Source: Oleiagrimonas sp963817755 (GTDB taxonomy: Bacteria; Pseudomonadota; Gammaproteobacteria; Xanthomonadales; Rhodanobacteraceae). From it: a DNA stretch of 64,000 nt. The position numbers and the translations under genes are program-made. The notes under the pieces are model-generated. The model was not told the origin of the DNA. It saw nothing but the letters and a program-made list of their open reading frames with translations, and did no database searches. Positions 1 through 13,504 of this stretch are shown here, in pieces. The stretch spans positions 1-64,000 of the forward strand of contig CAWFPB010000002.1 in the NCBI GenBank assembly GCA_963817755.1, given 5' to 3'. Every line of letters begins with the position of its first letter. Position 1 is the stretch's first letter.

Positions 1-272
1 GTCAACGGGATCTCGGTTATGCTCTGGGCATCGGGGGCGGGTTTGTGGACGCTTGCCCAGGTCGGCATGACCAGCACGGAAAGCACGGTGACCAGGCTCA
101 CGGCGACCGTGAGGATCCAGCGTTCGCGGGCCCAGTGCACGGGCGTGGACTGGTTCGGCGAACCCTTGAACCAGCTGGTCAGGCGTTCCCGGAAACGCGG
201 GCGATGGTGTGCGGAAGTGCGTCGTGTCGCCTGGCGGCGATCCTGGTTCGCCGTCGATTTGCCCTGATTCAT
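1..272 (-). CDS. M23 (OapA-like) peptidoglycan peptidase, N-terminal part only
   Basis: The reading frame begins at the ATG at 272 (reverse strand) and runs off the left edge of the window, so only about 90 residues are visible. They show a basic cytoplasmic start rich in Arg and Gln, then one hydrophobic segment at about residues 58-79 (ending LVMPTW), then a proline-rich periplasmic stretch. This is how M23-family cell-wall endopeptidases with a membrane anchor begin. In many gammaproteobacteria such a gene sits head to head with tyrS next to an rRNA operon, as here. The catalytic LytM domain lies outside the window, so the call rests on topology and gene order and not on catalytic residues. 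Confidence 0.5.
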   Translation of the reverse strand, partial: MNQGKSTANQDRRQATRRTSAHHRPRFRERLTSWFKGSPNQSTPVHWARERWILTVAVSLVTVLSVLVMPTWASVHKPAPDAQSITEIPL

Positions 273-318
273 CGTGCCGATCCGCCCCGCGATCATGTTG
301 GGAGTAATGAGTACGGCT

Positions 319-348
319 ACGATAGCGAGCGCTGTGAAACCCCGTCAA
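319..348 (-). promoter_or_regulatory. Sigma-70-type promoter for the leftward M23-type gene
   Basis: On the reverse strand TTGACG (348-343) is followed after 18 bases by TATCGT (324-319). It lies about 45 bases upstream of the ATG at 272. Match is by eye only. Confidence 0.4.
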
Positions 349-458
349 CGCCTTTTTTTTCAAAGCGTTGCGCCCATCACTTCGATTAACGCACAATTAA
401 CCGCATTCAGCTCGCCAACCCTGCCGGCGGGCGCCATTCCTTGAGTAAAGAGGTCTGC

Positions 459-1671
<1,213 letters not shown>

Positions 1672-1791
1672 GCACGACTTTTCACATAGGGGTTGCGCTG
1701 TGCGCGACGCCTCCCTATGATGCGCGGCCCGCCAACGCACAGGCGGGGCGCGGCCCATTTCCGGCGATGCAAATTTCCTTGAAAAAGGGTG

Positions 1792-1819
1792 TTGACGGCA
1801 ACGGAAAGCGATGTAGAAT
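1792..1819 (+). promoter_or_regulatory. rRNA operon promoter
   Basis: TTGACG (1792-1797), a 16-base spacer and TAGAAT (1814-1819), followed by a GC-rich discriminator typical of stringently controlled rRNA promoters. An A/T-rich tract just upstream (1771-1786) could act as an UP element. The 380 bases between tyrS and 16S hold this promoter and the leader but no gene. Confidence 0.7.
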
Positions 1820-1879
1820 GTGCGGCTCCCTTGGACGAAACGTCCTCACAGGGAGCGCGAAGGAAGCTTCGCAAGCAAT

Positions 1880-1891
1880 TGATCTTTGACA
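1880..1891 (+). promoter_or_regulatory. boxA antitermination site in the rRNA leader
   Basis: TGATCTTTGACA resembles the boxA consensus bound by NusB/NusE, placed in the leader between promoter and 16S as in other rRNA operons. Confidence 0.6.
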
Positions 1892-2050
1892 GTGTGCGCA
1901 GGTGACTTGTGTGGGCGCCTTGCGAGTTTGGAGACAAGTCCAAGCAATGCAAGCGTCCAAACCTTTAACCTTTGTAATTCAGCGATGAATGCAGAAGTTG
2001 GGTTCGGACCTTCGTAAGAATAGATGTCCCCTCGGGGATGTCGGAAACTT

Positions 2051-3597
<1,547 letters not shown>

Positions 3598-3699
3598 AGA
3601 AAAGCGACTTGCCCATCTCGCAAGACGCCCACACAAGACACCTGCATCCAGAAAGAACGAGCCGACGGCGCAGCCGTGGGTTTGTCGGCACGATCAAAC

Positions 3700-3775
<76 letters not shown>

Positions 3776-3785
3776 GTCTTGTTTC

Positions 3786-3861
3786 GGGGCCATAGCTCAG
3801 CTGGGAGAGCACCTGCTTTGCAAGCAGGGGGTCGTCGGTTCGATCCCGACTGGCTCCACCA
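3786..3861 (+). tRNA. tRNA-Ala (TGC)
   Basis: Seventy-six-base clover-leaf starting GGGGCCATAGCTCAG, anticodon loop TTTGCAA (anticodon TGC), and ending with encoded CCA. Standard rRNA spacer tRNA. Confidence 0.97.
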
Positions 3862-3899
3862 GTTCGGGCGGCGTCTCGGGTAGATCGGCACCTACCTCC

Positions 3900-3976
<77 letters not shown>

Positions 3977-4035
3977 ATTTCTGGATACAGCGCACACTAA
4001 GAGATTGAAACGGAACGGCGTTGAGGCCGTTTTCG

Positions 4036-4049
4036 TGTTCTTTGACAAA
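4036..4049 (+). promoter_or_regulatory. boxA in the 16S-23S spacer
   Basis: TGTTCTTTGACAAA between the last spacer tRNA and 23S matches boxA, the usual second antitermination site of rRNA operons. Confidence 0.6.
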
Positions 4050-4155
4050 GCGAATCGAGTGACAAGCGTCTTGGATGCAAATCCAGGATGTGTCGTTAAG
4101 GCAAACGGCGAAACGTCGATTGGGCGTATGACTTCGAGGCGACTTGGGGTTATAT

Positions 4156-7041
<2,886 letters not shown>

Positions 7042-7094
7042 ATAACCCCAAGACGCTTCGCTAGGGCATTTCATGCAGGTCCATCTGCAGGAAA

Positions 7095-7128
7095 AGCGGC
7101 CATCCATGGCCGCACTGCCCGAAAAGCG
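7095..7128. repeat. Palindromic dispersed repeat, copy 1 (23S-5S spacer)
   Basis: A 34-base unit with core palindrome CGGCCATCCATGGCCG, lying in the spacer between 23S and 5S. A second copy on the opposite orientation is at 61468-61500, with about two mismatches. The rest of the spacer (7042-7225) shows no gene. Confidence 0.75.
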
Positions 7129-7225
7129 TGGTCTTAGCGATACATCCAGAAATGCACCCCTGACGCTTGTCACTCGATTCGCCCCTTCGCCGGGCTGGCG
7201 CTCCAAAAGCGCTGCCCGCACCCCT

Positions 7226-7343
7226 TCCCTGGCGGCCATAGCGGTGTGGTCCCACCCGATCCCATCCCGAACTCGGCAGTGAAACGCACCTGCGCCAATG
7301 GTAGTGTGGCTTTGGCCATGTGAGAGTAGGTCACCGCCAGGGA
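7226..7343 (+). rRNA. rrf: 5S ribosomal RNA
   Basis: About 118 bases, with terminal helix CCCTGGCGG/CCGCCAGGG and the conserved internal stretches CCATCCCGAACTCGG and GAAACGC. Ends are set by the terminal helix. Confidence 0.93.
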
Positions 7344-7356
7344 CTTATTCCAGGAA

Positions 7357-7387
7357 AAGCCCCCGACTCACGTCGGGGGCTTTTTTT
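7357..7387 (+). terminator. Intrinsic terminator of the rRNA operon
   Basis: Stem AAGCCCCCGAC / GTCGGGGGCTT with a small loop, followed by a run of seven T. It lies 13 bases after 5S. Confidence 0.9.
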
Positions 7388-7489
7388 GTGGCGTGATGGA
7401 ACCACGGAACGCCCGTTATCCTGCCCGCGGACGGGAACCCCGGCCTCGCCGGGGGATCTATCCCAACGCACTTTCGATACAGTAGACCC

Positions 7490-9091
7490 ATGTACCTGGA
7501 CCACTACGGCCTGCAGGAACCACCCTTCGCTACGGCGCCGGACGAGCGCTATGCCTGGATGTCCCCGCGTCTGGAGGCCCTGCTCGATCGACTCGAGCAG
7601 GAAATCCGACGTGGCAGCGGCGGCATCATGCTTCTGACAGGCGAATTCGGAAGTGGAAAGACGCTCGTGGCACGCTTGCTTCTGGCCCGTCTGGCCGAAG
7701 CGGATATCCGCATTGCCCGAATCCGCTACACCGGGGTGAGCGCGAACGAGCTGCTGGAAACGGTGTGCCATGCCTTGCGGGTGCCGCTTGAGCCGGGCCA
7801 GTTGGCGCGAGGCCAGCTGATGATCGACGCACTCGGTGCGTTCCTCATGGATACCTATGCCCAGGGTCAGCGTGTGCTGCTGGTCATCGACGAGGCGCAG
7901 GAGTTGTCCGACGAGGCGCTGGAGCAACTGCGCCAACTGACCAACCTTCAGACTCCGGCGCACAAGCTCATCCATGTGCTTATGCTTGCTGCACCCAAAC
8001 TGGAAACCCGGTTGCAGTCGGGGAACCTGAAGGCACTGGCGCAAAGAATCGGTGTTCGCGAGGAACTGTCCCGTCTGGACAGCGCCGACATCGAGGCCTA
8101 TGTGCGCCACAGGATGGCAACGGCGGGTACGGCCATGCAACCGTTCACGCGGCTGGGGCTCAAGAGTCTGTATCGGCATGCCGGCGGAGTGCCACGCATG
8201 ATCAACATGATTGGTGATCGTGCATTGCAGTTGGGGGCACAAGCCGGAGAGCGTCAGATCGGAGAACGTCTGGTGCAAGAGGCGGCAAATGATGTGTTGC
8301 AGGGCCAGGTGCGCAACTGGTTCGGCAAGCATCGCTGGAAGTGGTTGTTGTCGATCATGGCGCTGCTTCTGGCGGGCTCGGCACTGGCGTGGTGGGGGTA
8401 CCACAGTCCGGTCCAGGAACATGGAGGCAGGCAGCTCGTGGTGAGGAAGCCTGCTGTCGGAAGCCAGGCCAAAGCACTGCTGGAAGCCTTGCCGGACTCG
8501 AACACGGCGCGCACGGAGGCCTGGAGCGAATTACTGGCTCGGTGGCAGGTGACTTCGGCGGATATATCGGTGACCGGGGCGATGCAGTGCAATGCAGTGA
8601 TTTTCCCGGGCTTCGATTGTGTGGCTGGTGTCGGGATGCTGGATCAGCTCAAGCGGTTCGACCGGCCGCTGATTCTTGAATTGCGGAGCCGGCAGGGGAC
8701 CCGACAGGTTCTTTTGCTGGGCGTGGGCGAGACCCGGGTGCGATTGTTCGTGCATGGTGAAGCCAGGGAATATCCGCGCAGGGTGCTGAAGACCGTCTGG
8801 AACGGGCGGTTCATGGCGCCTTTCCGTGTCCCTGCGTGGATGCCGTCCGGACTCAAGCGCGGTGATGCCGGCCAGGGCGTGGGCTGGGTGCGCAGGCAAC
8901 TGCGGCAACTGGACGGCGACACCAGTGCGAGTTTCCGGCCCTTGATCTACGATGCACCCATGCAGGCGCGAGTCTTCAAGTTGCAGCGGGCCTACGGCAT
9001 TCCCGTCGACGGCGTCATCGGTCCCGAAACCCTGTTTGCCTTGAGTTCTCTGGACGATCGAGGGCCGCATCTGGCTCGCGACGTGCCATGA
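7490..9091 (+). CDS. ExeA/GspA-like AAA ATPase with peptidoglycan-binding domain
   Basis: Inner-membrane ATPase of the kind that helps assemble type II secretion secretins across the cell wall. Residues 1-270 are an AAA domain with Walker A GEFGSGKT at 51-58 and Walker B LLVIDEAQ around 130-137. A single membrane segment follows near residue 285 (WLLSIMALLLAGSALAWW), and the C-terminus carries a peptidoglycan-binding repeat (QRAYGIPVDGVIGPETL). The first residues MYLDHYGL and the 533-residue length match ExeA. The usual partner GspB/ExeB is not next to it. Instead a rhomboid protease follows after 21 bases, probably co-transcribed. Confidence 0.85.
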   Translation: MYLDHYGLQEPPFATAPDERYAWMSPRLEALLDRLEQEIRRGSGGIMLLTGEFGSGKTLVARLLLARLAEADIRIARIRYTGVSANELLETVCHALRVPLEPGQLARGQLMIDALGAFLMDTYAQGQRVLLVIDEAQELSDEALEQLRQLTNLQTPAHKLIHVLMLAAPKLETRLQSGNLKALAQRIGVREELSRLDSADIEAYVRHRMATAGTAMQPFTRLGLKSLYRHAGGVPRMINMIGDRALQLGAQAGERQIGERLVQEAANDVLQGQVRNWFGKHRWKWLLSIMALLLAGSALAWWGYHSPVQEHGGRQLVVRKPAVGSQAKALLEALPDSNTARTEAWSELLARWQVTSADISVTGAMQCNAVIFPGFDCVAGVGMLDQLKRFDRPLILELRSRQGTRQVLLLGVGETRVRLFVHGEAREYPRRVLKTVWNGRFMAPFRVPAWMPSGLKRGDAGQGVGWVRRQLRQLDGDTSASFRPLIYDAPMQARVFKLQRAYGIPVDGVIGPETLFALSSLDDRGPHLARDVP

Positions 9092-9112
9092 CCGAACCGG
9101 AACCGACTCTGC

Positions 9113-9796
9113 ATGTTCGTTAGCGTTCCATCCTCGCAACGGATCGGCAAGCCATGGGCCACCGTGCTACTGGTGGCACTGTGCGTAGCCACGTTCACGT
9201 TCATGACGCTGAGCAGTCCCGCCAAGGAAAGCGCCTGGCTACTGCGCTGGGGCACGGTCCCATCATTGCTGTTCCATGCATCGGGAAGCGGCTGGCACCG
9301 GGCGCTGGATCCGGACGTACTGCGCCTGCTGACCGCGCTGTTCATGCATGTGTCCTGGCTGCATCTGCTTGGAAACATGCTGTTCCTGGTGATATTCGGT
9401 CTGGGTGGTGAGCGTGTTCTCGGTTCGCCACGATTCCTGACCCTGTTCCTGACCGGCGGAATCGTGGCCAATCTTGTCGGCGCCTTGTCGCTGGCCAACG
9501 TGCACGCTCCCATCATCGGGTGCAGCGGCGCAGTATCGGCGGTGGTGGGCGCCTATCTTGTCCTGTTTCCGCGAGCACGGTTGGGGGTGGTGCTGCCACT
9601 GGGCCTGTACATGGAATTCGTGCGCGTGCCGGCGGCATTGCTCATTGCATTGTGGATGCTGTTGCAGCTGGTGTTCACCTATGCAGGACCCGATTTCGGT
9701 GCCGTGGTCTGGTGGAGCCACATCGCCGGGTTCCTGTACGGCATCGTGTTCGCGATCCTGTCCAGGCGGGCCGTGATGCGCCGGATGCGGCGCTAG
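9113..9796 (+). CDS. Rhomboid-family intramembrane serine protease
   Basis: Polytopic inner-membrane protease of 227 residues. Family marks are HLLGN on an early helix (residues 84-88), the catalytic serine in GCSG at 136-139 (Ser138) and the catalytic histidine in SHIAG at 202-206 (His203). The serine motif has Cys in place of the usual Ala, which is tolerated in the family. Five to six hydrophobic segments are visible. The ATG at 9113 follows the upstream ATPase stop by 21 bases. Substrate unknown. It ends four bases from the convergent gene at 9801. Confidence 0.88.
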   Translation: MFVSVPSSQRIGKPWATVLLVALCVATFTFMTLSSPAKESAWLLRWGTVPSLLFHASGSGWHRALDPDVLRLLTALFMHVSWLHLLGNMLFLVIFGLGGERVLGSPRFLTLFLTGGIVANLVGALSLANVHAPIIGCSGAVSAVVGAYLVLFPRARLGVVLPLGLYMEFVRVPAALLIALWMLLQLVFTYAGPDFGAVVWWSHIAGFLYGIVFAILSRRAVMRRMRR

Positions 9797-9800
9797 GTCA

Positions 9801-10634
9801 TCAGGCCTGCAGCGTATGGGTCGGTGCGGCCGGTGGCGCCGCCGCGCCAGGTTGGTCCGAATCGGCTTCCGGCGTACCGAAGATGGAGCGATAGGCGCTG
9901 TACATGATCGGCCCCAGGAGCGCATTGAGCGGGACGGCCGTGAACAGGGTCACCAGGATGCGGGGCAGCAGGAGGCTGAAGAACACCTGCAGGATGAAGA
10001 TGCCGACCCCGATCAGGAGCATGCAGACGAAGTAGGCGCCGAAATTGCGGGTGCATGCGCGAAAGCTGGTGCGCATGGCGGCGAAGGCCGTGTCCTTGTC
10101 CAGCATGATGCGGGCGCTGGCGAAGAAGGTCAGCATGCTGCCGATGAAACCGAGCACGATCATGGCCAGGAAGAACAGCGTCAGGCGACCGGTGACGTGG
10201 GGCAGTACCGACTTGAGGGCGGCTAGGATGGCAGCACGATCGGTCGCCGATTGCGGATCCAGTTCACCGCCGGGAAGGGCGTGGATGACCGCCGCAAAAA
10301 TGGGAATGGCAAGGACGACCAGGATGGCAACAATGGCCAGCGTCGGCAGGCATAGGGCCATGAAGGAACCGATGCGATCGCCTTCCTTGAAGGCCTGGAA
10401 CATTTCCTCCAGACGGGGGGATTGCCCAGCGGTCGCCGTGCGCGAGGCGTGGATGATGCCGCCCAGCAAGGCCGGTCCGAGCAGGAAGATCACCAGAATG
10501 CCGAAACCGAAGGGCACCAGGGAAATGGCCGTGTAGATCAGGCCCATCAGCAGGAAGGGGCCGGGATGCCGGAGAAAAATCCGGAACCCGTCACCAATCC
10601 ATTCGACCCCTTTTTCGACACCGACTTTGCGCAT
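9801..10634 (-). CDS. BPSS1780-family membrane protein
   Basis: Polytopic inner-membrane protein of 277 residues with about five hydrophobic segments. The opening pattern (basic start, then GVEWIGDGFRIFLRHPG and a first membrane helix) matches the BPSS1780 family, whose function is not known. The C-terminal tail is rich in Ala and Pro. Two in-frame ATGs exist, at 10652 and 10634. The second is preferred because AGGAG lies nine bases upstream. A much longer open frame continues upstream but only as a shadow of the next gene. Confidence 0.75.
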   Translation of the reverse strand: MRKVGVEKGVEWIGDGFRIFLRHPGPFLLMGLIYTAISLVPFGFGILVIFLLGPALLGGIIHASRTATAGQSPRLEEMFQAFKEGDRIGSFMALCLPTLAIVAILVVLAIPIFAAVIHALPGGELDPQSATDRAAILAALKSVLPHVTGRLTLFFLAMIVLGFIGSMLTFFASARIMLDKDTAFAAMRTSFRACTRNFGAYFVCMLLIGVGIFILQVFFSLLLPRILVTLFTAVPLNALLGPIMYSAYRSIFGTPEADSDQPGAAAPPAAPTHTLQA

Positions 10635-10702
10635 CCGAACGTGCTCCTGCATGACAGCGAAAGTTTCGCACGGGCGGGAACGGGTGCAAAGCTGCAGTGG
10701 AA

Positions 10703-12529
10703 TCAGGAGTACGTAGCGAAACCTTCGGCATCCTCGGGCGGCAGGACCGCCAGCACTTCCTCGACCGTGGTCAGGCCGCGGACGACCTGGGTGGCCGCCG
10801 AGACGCGCAGGGGGCGCATGCCATCCTCGCGCGCCACCGCCTGCAGCGTGCCCTGATCGAGCTGGGGGCCCAGCAGTCCGCGAAGGCGCGTACTCATGGG
10901 AAGCATCTCGTAGATGCCGATGCGGCCAAGGAAACCGGTCTTGCGGCATTCGAGGCAGCCGACGGGAGCGAACACACGTTCGGGAACCGGCAGGTCGAAT
11001 CCGTGCGTGAGCGCATGCCAGGCGTCCGGGTCCTGGCCGGTTTCGGCCTTGCAGTGCGGGCAAAGGGTACGGACCAGACGCTGTGCGGTGACGCCGGCCA
11101 GGGTGGAATGGATGAGGTAGTGCGGCACACCCAGGTCGAGCAACCGGGTCAGGGCACTGGGCGCGTCATTGGTATGCAGCGTGGACAGCACCAGGTGCCC
11201 GGTGAGCGAGGCCTGCACGGCCATGTGGGCGGTTTCCAGGTCGCGGATCTCGCCGACCATGATGATGTCCGGGTCTTGGCGCAGCAGGGTGCGCACGCCG
11301 GCGGCAAAATCCAGGTCGATCGCCGGCTGTACCTGCATCTGGTTGAATTCGGGGGCGACCATCTCGATCGGGTCCTCGACCGTGCACACGTTCAGCTCCG
11401 GCCGAGCCAGGTGCTTGAGCGTGGAGTACAGCGTGGTGGTCTTGCCCGATCCGGTCGGTCCCGTGACCAGCACGATGCCGTTGGGCCGGTGGATCATGCG
11501 CCGCCAGGTCGCGTCCTCGTCGGGGGAGAAGCCCAGCTGGGTAAAGTCCTTGGCCACGATCTCGGGATCGAAGATGCGCGCCACGACTTTCTCGCCGAAG
11601 GCCGTGGGCATGGTGGACAGGCGAAGTTCCACCTCGCGGCCGCTGACCGAGCGCGTCTTGATGCGACCGTCCTGCGGACGGCGCTTCTCGGCCACGTCCA
11701 GGCGTCCGAGGATCTTGATGCGCGAGGTTACTGCAGCCATGACAGGCGCTGGAAGTTCCATCACCTTCTGCATGACGCCGTCGATGCGAAAACGCATCTG
11801 GCCCTGCTCACGGCGTGGCTCCAGGTGGATGTCCGAGGCACGCTGCTCGAAGGCGTACTGCAGCAGCCAGTCGACGATATGCACCACGTGGCGGTCATCG
11901 GCACCCAGCTCGCCGCCCTTGCCCAGTTGGACCAGTTGCTCGAAATTGAGGATGGCCGATCCGGCATCCATCTCGCCCTTGGCGTCGTGGGCCAGCTGGA
12001 TCGAGCGCTGAACGCCGTACAGTTCGGTCAGGTAGCGCTGGATGTCGATCGGGTTGGATACCACCAGGCGGATTTCGCGGCGCAGCATCTGCGACAGGTC
12101 GGCGGACCAGCGGGTCTCGAACGGCTCGCAGGTGGCAAAGGTGACGTGATCGGGCGTGACCTCGATCGGCAGGATCCGGTGGCGCAGGGCATAGGTATTG
12201 CTGACCACCCGGGTCACCGCCGCGGCGTCGATCTTCATCGGATCGATCTTGCAGTAGTCCAGGCCGGTCTTGCCGGCCAGCCACTGGGAGAGCATTTCGA
12301 CGCCGAGCTGGCGCTGTGAGGGGTCGAGGCGATTGGCAAGCTTGGTCGAAGCGATGACGGCCAGCGGGTGCAATTCCAGCGCACTGCGGCCGGCACGGCT
12401 GCCCATGCGCACCTGGAAGGTGTCATCGGTGGACAACAGGCCATCACGGACCAGTTCGGCCAGGACCTCGTCCAGGCTGAGCCGGCCACGACGGCCCAGG
12501 TTCGATGGGGATGGCACACTGGCCACCAT
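10703..12529 (-). CDS. GspE/PulE-family secretion or pilus ATPase
   Basis: Hexameric motor ATPase of the type II secretion / type IV pilus superfamily, 608 residues, acting at the cytoplasmic face of the inner membrane. The N-terminal region is a GspE-N-like domain. The motor has Walker A GPTGSGKT at 357-364, an Asp box around VEDPIE (384-389), Walker B IIMVGEIRD near 422-430 and a His box (LHTND). A zinc-binding tetracysteine follows: C490xxC493 and C525xxC528. The start at 12529 is supported by GGAGGT seven bases upstream. No other Gsp or Pil gene is adjacent, so the pathway cannot be assigned. It is transcribed divergently from glyQ across 63 bases. Confidence 0.85.
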   Translation of the reverse strand: MVASVPSPSNLGRRGRLSLDEVLAELVRDGLLSTDDTFQVRMGSRAGRSALELHPLAVIASTKLANRLDPSQRQLGVEMLSQWLAGKTGLDYCKIDPMKIDAAAVTRVVSNTYALRHRILPIEVTPDHVTFATCEPFETRWSADLSQMLRREIRLVVSNPIDIQRYLTELYGVQRSIQLAHDAKGEMDAGSAILNFEQLVQLGKGGELGADDRHVVHIVDWLLQYAFEQRASDIHLEPRREQGQMRFRIDGVMQKVMELPAPVMAAVTSRIKILGRLDVAEKRRPQDGRIKTRSVSGREVELRLSTMPTAFGEKVVARIFDPEIVAKDFTQLGFSPDEDATWRRMIHRPNGIVLVTGPTGSGKTTTLYSTLKHLARPELNVCTVEDPIEMVAPEFNQMQVQPAIDLDFAAGVRTLLRQDPDIIMVGEIRDLETAHMAVQASLTGHLVLSTLHTNDAPSALTRLLDLGVPHYLIHSTLAGVTAQRLVRTLCPHCKAETGQDPDAWHALTHGFDLPVPERVFAPVGCLECRKTGFLGRIGIYEMLPMSTRLRGLLGPQLDQGTLQAVAREDGMRPLRVSAATQVVRGLTTVEEVLAVLPPEDAEGFATYS

Positions 12530-12592
12530 GCGGGATACCTCCGTCCTCTGCGACGGTATACTAACGCGCTTTGCCGCAAGCCAGACGTGACC

Positions 12593-13504
12593 ATGTCCGC
12601 GCCGACGTTCCAGCAGATCATCCAGACGCTCAACCGCTACTGGGCCGACCAGGGCTGCGTGCTGCTGCAGCCGCTCGATACCGAGGTCGGGGCCGGCACG
12701 TTCCACCCGGCCACCTTCCTGCGCTCGCTGGGTCCCGAACCCTGGGCCGCGGCCTACGTGCAGCCCTCGCGGCGTCCCACTGACGGTCGCTACGGCGACA
12801 ATCCCAACCGCCTGCAGCACTACTACCAGTACCAGGTGGTGCTCAAGCCGAACCCGGAGGACATCGTGGCGCTGTACTTCGGCTCGCTCGAGGCGCTGGG
12901 CATCGACCCGCTGGTGCACGACCTGCGCCTGGTCGAGGACAACTGGGAATCGCCCACGCTGGGCGCCTGGGGCCAGGGCTGGGAGGTCTGGCTCAACGGC
13001 ATGGAGGTGACCCAGTTCACCTATTTCCAGCAGGCCGGCGGCCTGGAATGCCGGCCGGTGACCGGCGAGATCACCTACGGGCTGGAACGGCTGGCGATGT
13101 ACCTGCAGAACGTGGACAACGTCTATGACCTGGTCTGGACCGAGGCGCCGCACGGCACGGTCCGCTACGGCGACGTGTTCCACCAGAACGAGGTCGAGCA
13201 GTCGACCTACAACTTCGAGCACGCCAACGTCCAGGCCCTGCTGGGCTGGTTCGACACCTGCGAGACCGAAGCCAAAAAGCTGGTCGAGCTGGGCCTGCCC
13301 CTGCCCGCCTACGAGCAGGTGATGAAGGCCAGCCATACCTTCAACCTGCTGGACGCGCGCCGCGCCATCAGCGTGACCGAGCGCCAGCGCTACATCCTGC
13401 GCGTGCGCACGCTGTCGCGCGCCGTGGCCGAGGCCTATGTGGCCCAGCGCGAGAAACTCGGGTTCCCGGGGCTGCGCAAGAACGAGGAGACCGCGCATGT
13501 CTGA
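12593..13504 (+). CDS. glyQ: Glycyl-tRNA synthetase alpha subunit
   Basis: Catalytic subunit of the bacterial alpha2-beta2 glycyl-tRNA synthetase, 303 residues, the usual length. The opening TFQQIIQTLNRYWADQGC and the class II core motifs (HPATFLRSLGPEPW, QPSRRPTDGRYGDNPNR split over residues 40-65) are unmistakable. The frame is intact. A TATACT hexamer at 12557-12562 could serve as its -10 element, but no good -35 is seen. The stop codon overlaps the glyS start by eight bases, so the two subunits are translationally coupled. Confidence 0.96.
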   Translation: MSAPTFQQIIQTLNRYWADQGCVLLQPLDTEVGAGTFHPATFLRSLGPEPWAAAYVQPSRRPTDGRYGDNPNRLQHYYQYQVVLKPNPEDIVALYFGSLEALGIDPLVHDLRLVEDNWESPTLGAWGQGWEVWLNGMEVTQFTYFQQAGGLECRPVTGEITYGLERLAMYLQNVDNVYDLVWTEAPHGTVRYGDVFHQNEVEQSTYNFEHANVQALLGWFDTCETEAKKLVELGLPLPAYEQVMKASHTFNLLDARRAISVTERQRYILRVRTLSRAVAEAYVAQREKLGFPGLRKNEETAHV

